NCBI RefSeq assembly: GCF_007859755.1
Contig: NZ_SJPF01000001.1
Span: 124,001-188,000, forward strand
Length of the DNA: 64,000 nucleotides
Reading direction: 5' to 3'
DNA from: Blastopirellula retiformator
Lineage (GTDB): Bacteria; Planctomycetota; Planctomycetia; Pirellulales; Pirellulaceae
The number at the start of each line of letters is the position of its first letter. Position 1 is the first letter of the stretch. The translations under genes and the position numbers were made by a program. The notes under the pieces were generated by a model. That model was not told where the DNA came from. It saw nothing but the letters and a program-made list of their open reading frames with translations, and searched no databases. Positions 1 to 8,226 of the stretch are shown piece by piece.

Positions 1-1
1 G

Positions 2-2896
2 CATGGTACCGGCGACGCTTGGTTTGACGTGCATGATAGCGAAGATCAGACCAAGCGACCGATCTTCCGCTTCCAGTTCAAAGGGTTGTACCCAGCGCTG
101 GAAGAAGCGTCGCGTTTGTCGCCGGCGTTCCGCATGCAGCTGGAAAGCCTGGTCGCTGAGGTCGAATGCACCACCTGCTGCGGCAGCCGTTTGCGTGACG
201 ATTCGTCGGCGGTGCGGTTCCGCGATCAGACGGTCCTCGACATCTGCAGCATGCCGATGGGGCAGTTGCTGGAGTTCATCCAAGGTTGGAAGCTGAAAAA
301 GCGGGAAACCAAGATCGCTGGCGAAATCGTCCGCGAGCTCGAAAACCGCGTGCAATTCCTGTGCGACGTCGGTCTCGAATACCTCACGCTCCGCCGCACG
401 GCGCCAACGCTGTCGGCCGGCGAAGCGCAACGCATCCGACTCGCCAGTCAGCTCGGCAGCGGGCTCTGCGGCGTGCTGTACGTCTTGGACGAACCGACGA
501 TCGGTCTGCACCCCCGCGACAACCGCCGCTTGCTGTCAGCGTTGCATCGTCTGCGCGACCTGGGCAACACATTGATCGTGGTCGAACACGATCACGAAGT
601 GATCGAAGGAAGCGACAAGCTGCTCGATTTCGGTCCCCAGGCAGGCGTCAACGGCGGTACCATTGTGGCGACCGGCACGCCCAAGCAAGTCAGCAAGGCG
701 AAGGACTCGATCACCGGTCCGTACATCAGCGGCAAGAAGGCGATTTCGGTTCCGTCGAACCGCCGTATGCCTTCCGTCCGAGAGCTGGCGGCCAAGGGAA
801 AACCGTTCGAGCTCAGCTCGCCGACCGGCGAATGGCTGGAAGTGGTCGGCGCCCGGCATAACAACCTGCACAACGTGAACGTGCGGTTCCCGCTTGGCAG
901 CCTGATCGCAATCGCCGGTCCCAGCGGCAGCGGCAAGAGCAGCCTGATGCAGGAAGTGGTTTACAACTCGCTGGCCCGCACGCTGCATCGCGCGTCGACG
1001 ACGCCTGGCGCTCATGACGCGATCCGCGGCATCGAGGCGATCAACAAGGTGATCCGCGTCGATCAACAGCCGCTCGGCAATTCGCCCAGCTCCAACGCGG
1101 CGACCTATACCGGCGTCTTCGACGTCATCCGCGATCTCTTCTCGCAACTGCCGGAAGCGAAACTGCGCGGCTACACGCCGCGGCGGTTCAGCTTTAACGT
1201 CGATGGGGGACGCTGCGAGACGTGCGAAGGGATGGGCCAGAAATGCATCGAGATGCACTTCCTGCCCGACGTCTGGGTCACCTGCGAAACGTGCGATGGC
1301 CATCGCTACAACGACGAAACCCTGTCGGTTCGATACCACGGCAAGTCGATCGCCGACGTGCTGGAAATGCCGATCGGTCAGGCGGTAACCCTATTCGAGA
1401 ACATCCCCAAGATCCGCCGCATTTTGCAGACGCTGTGCGACGTCGGTCTCGACTACGTGACGCTCGGCCAACCGGCGCCGACCCTCTCCGGCGGTGAAGC
1501 GCAGCGCGTGAAGCTGGCGTCGGAACTGGCGCGGCCCGACACCGGCAAGACGCTTTACCTGCTCGACGAACCTACGACCGGTCTCCACTTTGAAGACCTG
1601 CGGAAGCTGCTCGACGTCTTCCATCGCCTGGTCGATCTCGGCAACACGGTCGTGGTGATCGAACACAACCTGGACGTCATGAAGCAGGCCGACTGGATTC
1701 TCGAGATCGGTCCCGAAGCAGGCGCCGAAGGAGGTCGACTGGTCACCGCCGGTACGCCGGAAGATGTGGTCGCCTACAGCAAGGCGTTCGACAAGGGAGA
1801 CGAGCCGCTTCGTTCGCACACCGGCGAAGCGCTGGCGCCATTCCTGAAGGCCGGCCCCTACGAAGAGCGCCGCCGCTTTGACGAGGCGGCCCTCGACCAA
1901 GAACGCGAAGGGGACATGGAAATCGCCGACGTTGGTCGCGCCACCAAGATGCCGTGGGAACTCGACGGCCGCCGCTGGCACACCAAAGATCGGGTTGGCC
2001 GCAGCGGTGAGGCCTGCAACTGGGACGGCAAGATCCTCTCGGCCGTGGTCGATAAGATTCAAGAGCTGGGCGAGTTCAGCGAGATCAACTGGAACTCGCG
2101 AACCATCGTCGAAATCTCGGGGCTCAAGAAGAGCGACGGCTGGTTCTTCCACGCCATCACCGGTGAAAGCTGGTTGGTGAAAATGAAATTCCGCGTCGCC
2201 AAGGGAACCTTCGACCGGATGGAGTTGCCCAGTCGCTTGGCGCTGCCGACCTTGAACGAATTGGAAGATCTGCCGATCTACAGCAACGAACCGCGCTGCA
2301 AGGTGAAGAACCTCCGTGGGCCGTTCCAGGAAATCGAAATCCGCGCCCATACTTACGAAGAGGTCAACCGCAGCGAATTCTGGGAGTTCCTCGGCCAAGC
2401 GGTCGCCGGCTTCGAGAAGTACCTCGGCATGATCAACCAAAACGTCGAAGACCACATGCCCTGGAAAAAGCTGGGCGAAAAGTGGCATCTGTCGCGGAAA
2501 GGCTTCCCACCGGGCAAGAATCCGCAGTGGGATCCGAACGTGCTGGAAGACCTGCTGGGTCTGTTGGTCGACACGGCCGACGATGGTGAGATCCTGTGGA
2601 ACAACCAGGTGATCGTCAACGTGATGGCATCCGGCGTTAATGGATCGTGGGCCAGCGTCACCAGCAAACGCCCGGAAGACGTCCGCCTGACGATCCGCGT
2701 CCCCCGCGGCGCCGTCGCCCTGGGCCGCATCGCCGGCTTGGGTCATGAGCCTGACATCGACGCCAAAAGTGATGGCGACGTCGTCCGAATCCACTTCCGG
2801 ACGACCGACGACCTCGAAAAGGGAGATCTGGCCGAGTTCCTGCAGGAAACGCTCAGCGCGATCGGTGAGTCAAACGGCCAGAAGAAGCTGTTCTGA
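2..2896 (+). CDS. uvrA: UvrA-type excinuclease ABC subunit A, 5'-truncated, with C-terminal extension
   Basis: Nucleotide-excision-repair damage-recognition ATPase; the frame is open to the left edge, so the first Walker A and N-terminal part are missing. Visible: the end of ATPase domain I with ABC signature [13 protein letters not shown] near nt 410 (SGG changed to SAG) and Walker [11 protein letters not shown]; a complete domain II with Walker [10 protein letters not shown] near nt 917, the zinc-finger CETCEG...CETCDG near nt 1212-1300, signature [13 protein letters not shown] near nt 1484, Walker [11 protein letters not shown] and a switch His (IEHN). Canonical UvrA ends shortly after this. 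Here about 330 further residues follow (from about nt 1900), containing two related segments that start [11 protein letters not shown] (nt 1949) and [11 protein letters not shown] (nt 2456). UvrA identity is clear; whether this is the main repair UvrA or a paralogue cannot be decided from a partial gene. Confidence 0.93.
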   Translation, partial: HGTGDAWFDVHDSEDQTKRPIFRFQFKGLYPALEEASRLSPAFRMQLESLVAEVECTTCCGSRLRDDSSAVRFRDQTVLDICSMPMGQLLEFIQGWKLKKRETKIAGEIVRELENRVQFLCDVGLEYLTLRRTAPTLSAGEAQRIRLASQLGSGLCGVLYVLDEPTIGLHPRDNRRLLSALHRLRDLGNTLIVVEHDHEVIEGSDKLLDFGPQAGVNGGTIVATGTPKQVSKAKDSITGPYISGKKAISVPSNRRMPSVRELAAKGKPFELSSPTGEWLEVVGARHNNLHNVNVRFPLGSLIAIAGPSGSGKSSLMQEVVYNSLARTLHRASTTPGAHDAIRGIEAINKVIRVDQQPLGNSPSSNAATYTGVFDVIRDLFSQLPEAKLRGYTPRRFSFNVDGGRCETCEGMGQKCIEMHFLPDVWVTCETCDGHRYNDETLSVRYHGKSIADVLEMPIGQAVTLFENIPKIRRILQTLCDVGLDYVTLGQPAPTLSGGEAQRVKLASELARPDTGKTLYLLDEPTTGLHFEDLRKLLDVFHRLVDLGNTVVVIEHNLDVMKQADWILEIGPEAGAEGGRLVTAGTPEDVVAYSKAFDKGDEPLRSHTGEALAPFLKAGPYEERRRFDEAALDQEREGDMEIADVGRATKMPWELDGRRWHTKDRVGRSGEACNWDGKILSAVVDKIQELGEFSEINWNSRTIVEISGLKKSDGWFFHAITGESWLVKMKFRVAKGTFDRMELPSRLALPTLNELEDLPIYSNEPRCKVKNLRGPFQEIEIRAHTYEEVNRSEFWEFLGQAVAGFEKYLGMINQNVEDHMPWKKLGEKWHLSRKGFPPGKNPQWDPNVLEDLLGLLVDTADDGEILWNNQVIVNVMASGVNGSWASVTSKRPEDVRLTIRVPRGAVALGRIAGLGHEPDIDAKSDGDVVRIHFRTTDDLEKGDLAEFLQETLSAIGESNGQKKLF

Positions 2897-3042
2897 TCGC
2901 CAGCAGCTCGTCATTCGTCATTCCGGGCGCTGCTAGCACCCTCGCAATTCACCTTGCGTCCAATCAGCGGCGACCAGTATAAGTCTGCTCCTTATTTTCC
3001 GCTGCGGCGGACGTTTTTCGTTGTTTGGAAGGAGCCGACGAC

Positions 3043-3498
3043 ATGTTGCGAACCGCTTTACTGCTGGGGGCGGCTACCCTTGTCGCCGCATCCGGATGTA
3101 CGACCACGCCGATGATGTTTGGCAAATCGCTCGCCAAAGAGCTGGTCGAAGAGAACGTGAAAATCGTCGAGCGGCGGATCAGCGAAGAAATCCCCGGCGA
3201 CACCCCGCAGGAAACCGCCGTCGCGCTGCTGAAGAAGATGGGCTACGAGTGCAAGATCGAGCACGCCCAAAAGTTCGTCTATCACAAGCCGATCGAAGAT
3301 GGCTCGCTGGTTCCGGTCGAACTGTATGATCGCGACTTCATCCAGTGCAGCTACACCCGCAAACATTACTTCGCCGCCGAAGACACGACCACCTTCGCCG
3401 TGCTGCTGAACCACGGCCGCGTCGAACGGGTGCTGGTCAACTGGGAAGCGGACATCGCCGACATCGCCAAGGTCGACGTCAATCTGACGACGCGGTAA
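3043..3498 (+). CDS. Small lipoprotein, unknown function
   Basis: A 151-aa protein whose N-terminus (MLRTALLLGAATLVAASGC) is a lipoprotein signal peptide with a Cys at residue 19, so it is likely membrane-anchored. The ATG at 3043 is preferred over the upstream TTG at 3025 because a GGAAGGAG Shine-Dalgarno lies about 9 nt before it. The mature part is mixed alpha/beta with no recognised motif; it contains KKMGYECKIEH and KHYFAAEDTTTFAVLL. The uvrA gene ends 146 nt upstream, so it is probably transcribed on its own. Confidence 0.75.
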   Translation: MLRTALLLGAATLVAASGCTTTPMMFGKSLAKELVEENVKIVERRISEEIPGDTPQETAVALLKKMGYECKIEHAQKFVYHKPIEDGSLVPVELYDRDFIQCSYTRKHYFAAEDTTTFAVLLNHGRVERVLVNWEADIADIAKVDVNLTTR

Positions 3499-3592
3499 CG
3501 CCAGCGCTGTCTTTGCGCTCTCTCGCCTGCTAGAGTAAGAGCGAGGATCCGCCGCTGGGTCCCGCTCTTTTTTCGGCGATATCTGTTTTTGT

Positions 3593-5320
3593 ATGACGCG
3601 CAAAGCGAAGACTTATCTATTGGTCGTGGGGAGCGCTCTGGTCACCCTGATCGGCGTGCCAGCATGGATGATTTTGGGTCCGCCGCGGGCGCTGGTCATC
3701 TCGAAAGAAACGACCCATCTAACCAAGCCGCTCGATGCGGAAGGAAACGTCGACTATGTCGCCGCGGTGCTAGAGCGGCAGCGAGCCGGCGTCACTCCAG
3801 AAAACAACGGGGCGATTCCGCTGCTGCAGGCGATGTGGCCGTGCGGGCTAGAGCCCGATGAACTCGCGCTGATTTGCGACGAACTGAACATCTCGCCTCC
3901 GGCTGCCGATGGCTTGGTGATGCTCGATGATTCGGATGTGCATCAACAACAGATCATCGATTGGGCGAGCAAAAAATGGGGCGTTGACCTGGGGGACGAA
4001 GAGCAATACGACTTCGACCCAGCGGAGCATGTTTACGAGGCGATGGACACGCCTTGGCGGCGCGACCAAATTCCACCGCTCGCTCAGTGGGTTGACGATC
4101 ATCAGCGCTCGTTTGAGCTCCTGCACGAGATGGAGACACATGACGCCTTCTATCTTCCTTCGCCAAGTCGGCTGAAGCTTGGCGCCACATTGCTGTCTGG
4201 CGGCACGCCAGAAGCGTCGATCTTACGCGATGCGGCCCGCGTTCTTACCACACGCTCGATGATGTACATCGGCGAAAATCAACCAGAGCTCGCGTGGCGC
4301 GACCTGCGGCTGATTTTCATCCTCGCGCGTATGTCCTGGACCGAATCCTCCACCGTTCATTCCATGGTGGCGTTTGCCATCGAAGGACTCGCCGGCAGCG
4401 CCACGCAGCAACTGCTCGGCAGCGGACAGTGTGACCGGGCGCTGCTCGACGAGATGGAAACGTTCTTCGCCGATCTGCCCCCCATCGCCGACATCGCGCG
4501 GATCACCGATCAACACGACCGCTGGATGGTTCTGGAGATGGCGGCGGCGCCCAACTCTGACGATTTCGAGCGCATGCTCTATCTTCCTGATGACCTACCG
4601 CAGGGGCCGCTGTGGCTTTTGCAGCTTCCGCGCGATCGGAATACGCTTCTGAAACGATTGAATCAGCGCTACGACGAGATGGTGACGATCTTGTCGCTGC
4701 CCGACCCGGCCCAGTTCATGGCGGCGAAAGCCAAATTCCAATCGGACATGAAGCAGGCCGAACTCGACTGGCATGCCAGACTACCGACGACCGCGGCGCT
4801 TTTCAGCCAGTCCGTGCGCGGCATCTATGCGGGCGACCTACTCATGGCCCATGGTCTCAGCATTCAGACCGAGGCCAAACCGCCGCAATATCGCGTAGAA
4901 ACAACTGCGCGTCTGCTGCGCATCGCAATCGCACTCGAAAATTTTCGCTTGGCTGAAGGTGAATATCCTCAACAGCTGACGGAACTAATCGAACTTTCCG
5001 ATGCGGCGTTGCTGAACGATCCCTATGCCGCCGGTCAGCAGCTGCGTTACGAGCGTCGCGGCGAAGGCTATCTTCTTTACAGTCGCTACGAAAACGGAAT
5101 CGACGATGGCGGCACTTCGATCAACTCCAAGGTTCTGGGCGGCGAATGGGCCAAGGAAGGGGAGTACAACCACGACTTTCGTGCCGTCGATCTGGTTTTC
5201 CGCTTTCCGATTCCGCCGCTGGTCTTGGCCAAGCCAAAATCGCTTGAGGACGAAGAGCGAGAACTCTACGGCGACCTTCTCTTGGACGAATACGATGGAC
5301 TGGAAGAGCCGCCGGAGTAA
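3593..5320 (+). CDS. Membrane-anchored protein of unknown function, intact copy of a tandem paralogue pair
   Basis: A 575-aa protein beginning MTRKAKTYLL with one N-terminal membrane segment (about residues 6-28) followed by a large, probably exported alpha-helical domain. No enzymatic motif was recognised. The C-terminal third has LRIAIALENFRLAEGEYPQQL...LNDPYAAGQQLRYERRGEGYLLYS, a pattern often seen in planctomycete exported proteins, possibly substrate- or peptidoglycan-facing (inference). The adjacent downstream gene is a diverged duplicate that shares the start MTRKxKTYLL, the GPPRxLVISKET motif and the C-terminal module, but is broken. Confidence 0.7.
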   Translation: MTRKAKTYLLVVGSALVTLIGVPAWMILGPPRALVISKETTHLTKPLDAEGNVDYVAAVLERQRAGVTPENNGAIPLLQAMWPCGLEPDELALICDELNISPPAADGLVMLDDSDVHQQQIIDWASKKWGVDLGDEEQYDFDPAEHVYEAMDTPWRRDQIPPLAQWVDDHQRSFELLHEMETHDAFYLPSPSRLKLGATLLSGGTPEASILRDAARVLTTRSMMYIGENQPELAWRDLRLIFILARMSWTESSTVHSMVAFAIEGLAGSATQQLLGSGQCDRALLDEMETFFADLPPIADIARITDQHDRWMVLEMAAAPNSDDFERMLYLPDDLPQGPLWLLQLPRDRNTLLKRLNQRYDEMVTILSLPDPAQFMAAKAKFQSDMKQAELDWHARLPTTAALFSQSVRGIYAGDLLMAHGLSIQTEAKPPQYRVETTARLLRIAIALENFRLAEGEYPQQLTELIELSDAALLNDPYAAGQQLRYERRGEGYLLYSRYENGIDDGGTSINSKVLGGEWAKEGEYNHDFRAVDLVFRFPIPPLVLAKPKSLEDEERELYGDLLLDEYDGLEEPPE

Positions 5321-5375
5321 AATCGTCGCGGCGATCTGGTTTCCCCATTCTCCGTTTCCTTGAAACCTCGGGCTC

Positions 5376-7113
5376 ATGACGCGCAAGACCAAGACCTATC
5401 TGCTGATCCTCGGCGCCGCCTTCTTGCTGCTGGTCGGTCTGCCGCTGTGGTTCATCTTTGGCCCGCCGCGGCGGTTGGTTATCTCGAAGGAGACGACCGT
5501 CCTGACGCAGCCGTTAAATGCCGAAGGGCAGGTCGACTATGTCGAAGCGGTGCTCCAGACGCAGCGTGCCGGCGTGACGCCTCAAAACAATGCTGCCGTA
5601 CCGCTGGTGCAGGCGATGTGGCAAGAGAAGGGGCTGAACCCGGAACAGAAAGATTTTCTCTGTAAGGAACTGGGGATAACGAAGCCCGAGCAGGAAGGAA
5701 TCGACGACGATCTGTGGAATCAGCGCTACAAAGACTTGATCATCGCGTGAGCGAGCGAAAAGTGGGGCGTCGATCTTGGGGGACGAGTCGCTCTACGACT
5801 TTGACGCCAGCTTCTATTTGGATGACGTTCGCTACCAACCTTGGCGCCGCGCTGACTATCCGCCGCTGGCGACTTGGGCGGACGAAAACCGCGACCGTTT
5901 CGACCTGCTTCATACGATCGAGCAGCGAGATCGATTCTATTACCCGTCCCCCTATCTTGCGAAGCCTGATCGGATCTTGATCTCCAATATCCTGGGTGGG
6001 AGCGAACGTTTGCGGCATGCGGCGCGAGCGCTGCAGTGCCGAGCGATGATGTACGTCGGCGAAGGAAACGCCCAACTTGCCTGGAACGACTTGCGTTTGA
6101 TTTATCTCTTTTCGCGATTACAAATGCCGCAGTGCACAATCATCGACGCCATGACCGGGCATGCCATCGAAGGAGTCGCCTACGACGGCATGAAGTATCT
6201 GCTCGACAGCGGACTCTGCGATCAACAACTGTTGGACCAAATGGCGCAATTCTTGAGCGACTTCCCCCCGCCAGTCGATATCGCAGGCGTCATCGACACG
6301 ACCGATCGGTGGGCGATGCTGGAAGTACGTATGCGCGCGAGCGATGTCGAAGACGTCACGATTGGACAAGACATTCCAGGCAACGTCGATCTCTTCGACC
6401 TTCCCTACGACAAAAACATGACGCTGCGGCGAATTAACCAGCGCTTCGACGAGTGGACCGCCATGATGAAGATCGACGATCCCGCGAAGTACTTGCAAGC
6501 CATTGAGCAGTACCCTGTCCAAGCGCAGGCCGACCTGCAAACTTGGAACAATCGGGGGGCCATCGTTGCCGCAACCATCAGCCAATCGGTGCGGGGAATC
6601 TATGCTGGCGACGCAATTTGCAGTTGGACCTTCAGCAACCTGGGTTCCGCCAAACGCCCTTACTTCCGTACGCTGACCGAAGAACAACTGACGCGAATGG
6701 CGATTCAGTTGTCGAAGTATCGACTTGAGCATGGCGAGTATCCGGAGTCGCTTTCCGCCATGGATCCGCAGCTAAAAGCGGCCGACCTGCACGACATATG
6801 CGCTCCTGGAGAAGACTTGATCTACGAGCGACGCGCCGATGGTGGGTTTCTGCTCTACAGTCGCTTCGAGAACGCCCTCGACGACCAAGGAACGTCGTGG
6901 TTCGGCGAGATTTTCCGCGGTGATTGGACGGCGCCTGGCGAGGACTTGGAAATCGACGGCGAATTTGTCTCTGTAACGGACGAAGACATCGACCTGGTCC
7001 TCCGCTTTCCGCTTCCCGGCCCGCCACCGCTCGCCAAGCCGAAGTCGAAGGCGGAGGAAGAGGCGGAAATGAAGGCGATGTTCGGCGAAGACTTTGAGAT
7101 GGAGATCGACTAA
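5376..7113 (+). pseudogene. Broken tandem paralogue of the 3593-5320 gene: in-frame TGA plus +1 frameshift
   Basis: The first 124 codons (MTRKTKTYLLILGAAF...) align with the upstream gene but end at TGA 5748-5750, where the intact paralogue has TGG in IIDWASKKWGVDLGDE. After the TGA, the same frame continues to match (ASEKWGVDLG) for about ten codons. One extra G in the run near 5777-5781 then moves the reading frame by +1, and the rest (GDESLYDFDASFYLDD... to LAKPKSKAEEEAEM) matches the paralogue to its end at 7113. Two independent lesions within 30 bp make a functional full-length product unlikely. The C-terminal part could be expressed from an internal ATG at 5776, but no strong Shine-Dalgarno is evident. 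Sequencing error could explain the homopolymer frameshift but not easily the TGA. Confidence 0.75.
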
Positions 7114-7115
7114 CG

Positions 7116-7300
7116 CCGCCGAGGCGATTTCCGTTTTGGTAAACGACGCGAAGCCGAGAATCATCCCCGGCGTTTTCTCAGGCGTCGCCGAGTAAAGATC
7201 GACCGGGTGATACTCGATACCCGCCTGATCGGCCGCTTGATGCAGATGACGATTTCGCCGGGCGTCGCTGGCCTGCGCCACGACATGCAAGCCTGCTTCG
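7116..7300 (-). pseudogene. C-terminal remnant of a MocR-type (GntR/aminotransferase) regulator
   Basis: Reading the minus strand gives EAGLHVVAQASDARR...ADQAGIEYHPVDLYS...PGMILGFASFTKTEIASA. This matches the end of the aminotransferase-fold domain of MocR regulators (pattern G-L-H-V-V...G-V-...P-...-Y...G-hhLGFA). The DNA-binding domain, PLP lysine and everything N-terminal are absent. The fragment abuts a plus-strand carboxymuconolactone decarboxylase remnant near 7305, so the 5' halves of both genes appear to have been deleted together. Confidence 0.55.
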
Positions 7301-7312
7301 TTCCGGCGAAAC

Positions 7313-7453
7313 TCGATCGCCGAACTGACGGCCCACTTTGACGAGACCGAAATCGTCGACCTGACGGCGGCCATCGCCAACATCAACGCTTGGAACCGGT
7401 TCGCCGTTTCGTTCCGCAAAGAACCGGAGATCGAAACGGCCGCCACCGCGTAA
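7313..7453 (+). pseudogene. C-terminal remnant of a carboxymuconolactone decarboxylase/AhpD-family protein
   Basis: The plus-strand frame reads ...IAELTAHFDETEIVDLTAAI, then ANINAWNRFAVSFRKEPE and a TAA at 7451-7453. This is the characteristic end of AhpD/CMD-family proteins (HF-x-E-x-E-I-V-D-L-T, A-I-x-x-I-N-A-W-N-R). The catalytic Cys-x-x-Cys half is missing and no start codon is available in frame close by. It lies back-to-back with the MocR remnant, a gene pairing common in intact bacterial genomes. Confidence 0.6.
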
Positions 7454-7588
7454 CAAAAAACTCGCCTGCAGCGCAAGTAAGGGAATGCGTGCGGATATCT
7501 GTATCGAGCTTGCAGCCGCATTCCCTCGCTGACGTTGCGGGCTAGTGTCGAGTCTTACCTACCTTTGAACACCTGGCGCAGATCCTCA

Positions 7589-8063
7589 ATGTTCAAACGA
7601 TACCTAGCGCTGGCCGTTCTGCTGTTGACTGGCGTAACGGTGTGGCGCGTCGCCGCTCATGAAACGGCGGAGCAAGGTCCGACCGTGAAACCGGTGTTGT
7701 CGGAAGAGATCCAAGAGAAGGTCGAGGGCGTCGCGACTCGCGCCGTCATGGCCGAGGTACCCTGGCAGGGGAGGCGGCTTCTCGCCAGGCTCAGAGCGTA
7801 GCTCTTCGCGGCTCGCATCCATGCGATCACGCAGTCCGTCGAGAAAATCAACGGACTGCTACGTGTTGGAAGGGGAACTCGAAACGCAGGTCGAAGATGG
7901 ACCGGTCTTTCGACTCAAACCAGGCGACACCCTTTGCGAACCGTCGATGGCCCTGCATCGAGCGACCCGCAATGTGAACCCCGACAAACCGGCCAAGATT
8001 CTGGCTGTGCACCTGACGCCGATTGACGCCAAAGAGTTGGTGATTCCGGAACCAGAGAAGTAG
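7589..8063 (+). pseudogene. Exported cupin-domain gene disrupted by an interspersed repeat
   Basis: The N-terminal part (ATG 7589, MFKRYLALAVLLLTGVTVWRVAAHE, a signal peptide) runs to VEGVATRAVMAEV, the usual lead-in to a cupin barrel. The C-terminal part, in another frame, resumes at YVLEGELETQVEDG (about nt 7859) and continues through FRLKPGDTLCEPSMALHRA, the second cupin motif, to 8063. Between them the expected first metal-binding motif with its histidines is gone. In its place is a copy of the repeat family also found at 16.3, 28.4 and 51.1 kb (7781-7860), plus about 25 bp of other sequence. The product cannot be a functional cupin. Confidence 0.7.
7781..7860 (+). repeat. Interspersed hairpin repeat, copy 1 (5'-truncated, inside cupin gene)
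   Basis: Begins CTCGCCAGGCTCAGAGCGTA and ends GAAAATCAACGGACTGCT, near-identical to the right part of the copies at 16306, 28404 and 51020. The leading hairpin TTGAAAAATGCCA...TGGCATTTTTCAA found in the other copies is missing. Confidence 0.85.
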
Positions 8064-8114
8064 TAGTCCGAGGTGCAAGCCGACGGAAAGAGGCTGCAAA
8101 AAAAACGGGAATTC

Positions 8115-8139
8115 GTAGGGCAGGCCGTGCCTGCCGAAA
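8115..8139 (+). repeat. REP-like palindrome (GGCAGGC family), single copy
   Basis: GTAGGGCAGGCCGTGCCTGC followed by CGAAA. The same sequence occurs at 43030, 60872 and inverted at 43072 and 61526. The core GGCAGGC...GCCTGCC forms a short hairpin. It sits between the disrupted cupin gene and the convergent MFS/spermidine-synthase gene. Confidence 0.85.
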
Positions 8140-8226
8140 GCCCGCCGCTCTCCTCTAGTCCGCGGATCGATGCCTCTGACGGCGCCGCCGCCCCGATAGC
8201 GGAGCTATCGCGGCCAACCACGTAAA

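Noticed and set aside
536-2794. Long minus-strand frames opposite uvrA (267 and 467 codons)
   Set aside because: They mirror strong uvrA coding on the plus strand and have Arg/Ala/Gln/His-rich shadow composition without initiation signals.
5748-5750. TGA read as Trp or selenocysteine in the broken paralogue
   Set aside because: TGA is an ordinary stop for many genes here (for example uvrA, scpB and the coiled-coil gene), and the adjacent frameshift shows general decay.
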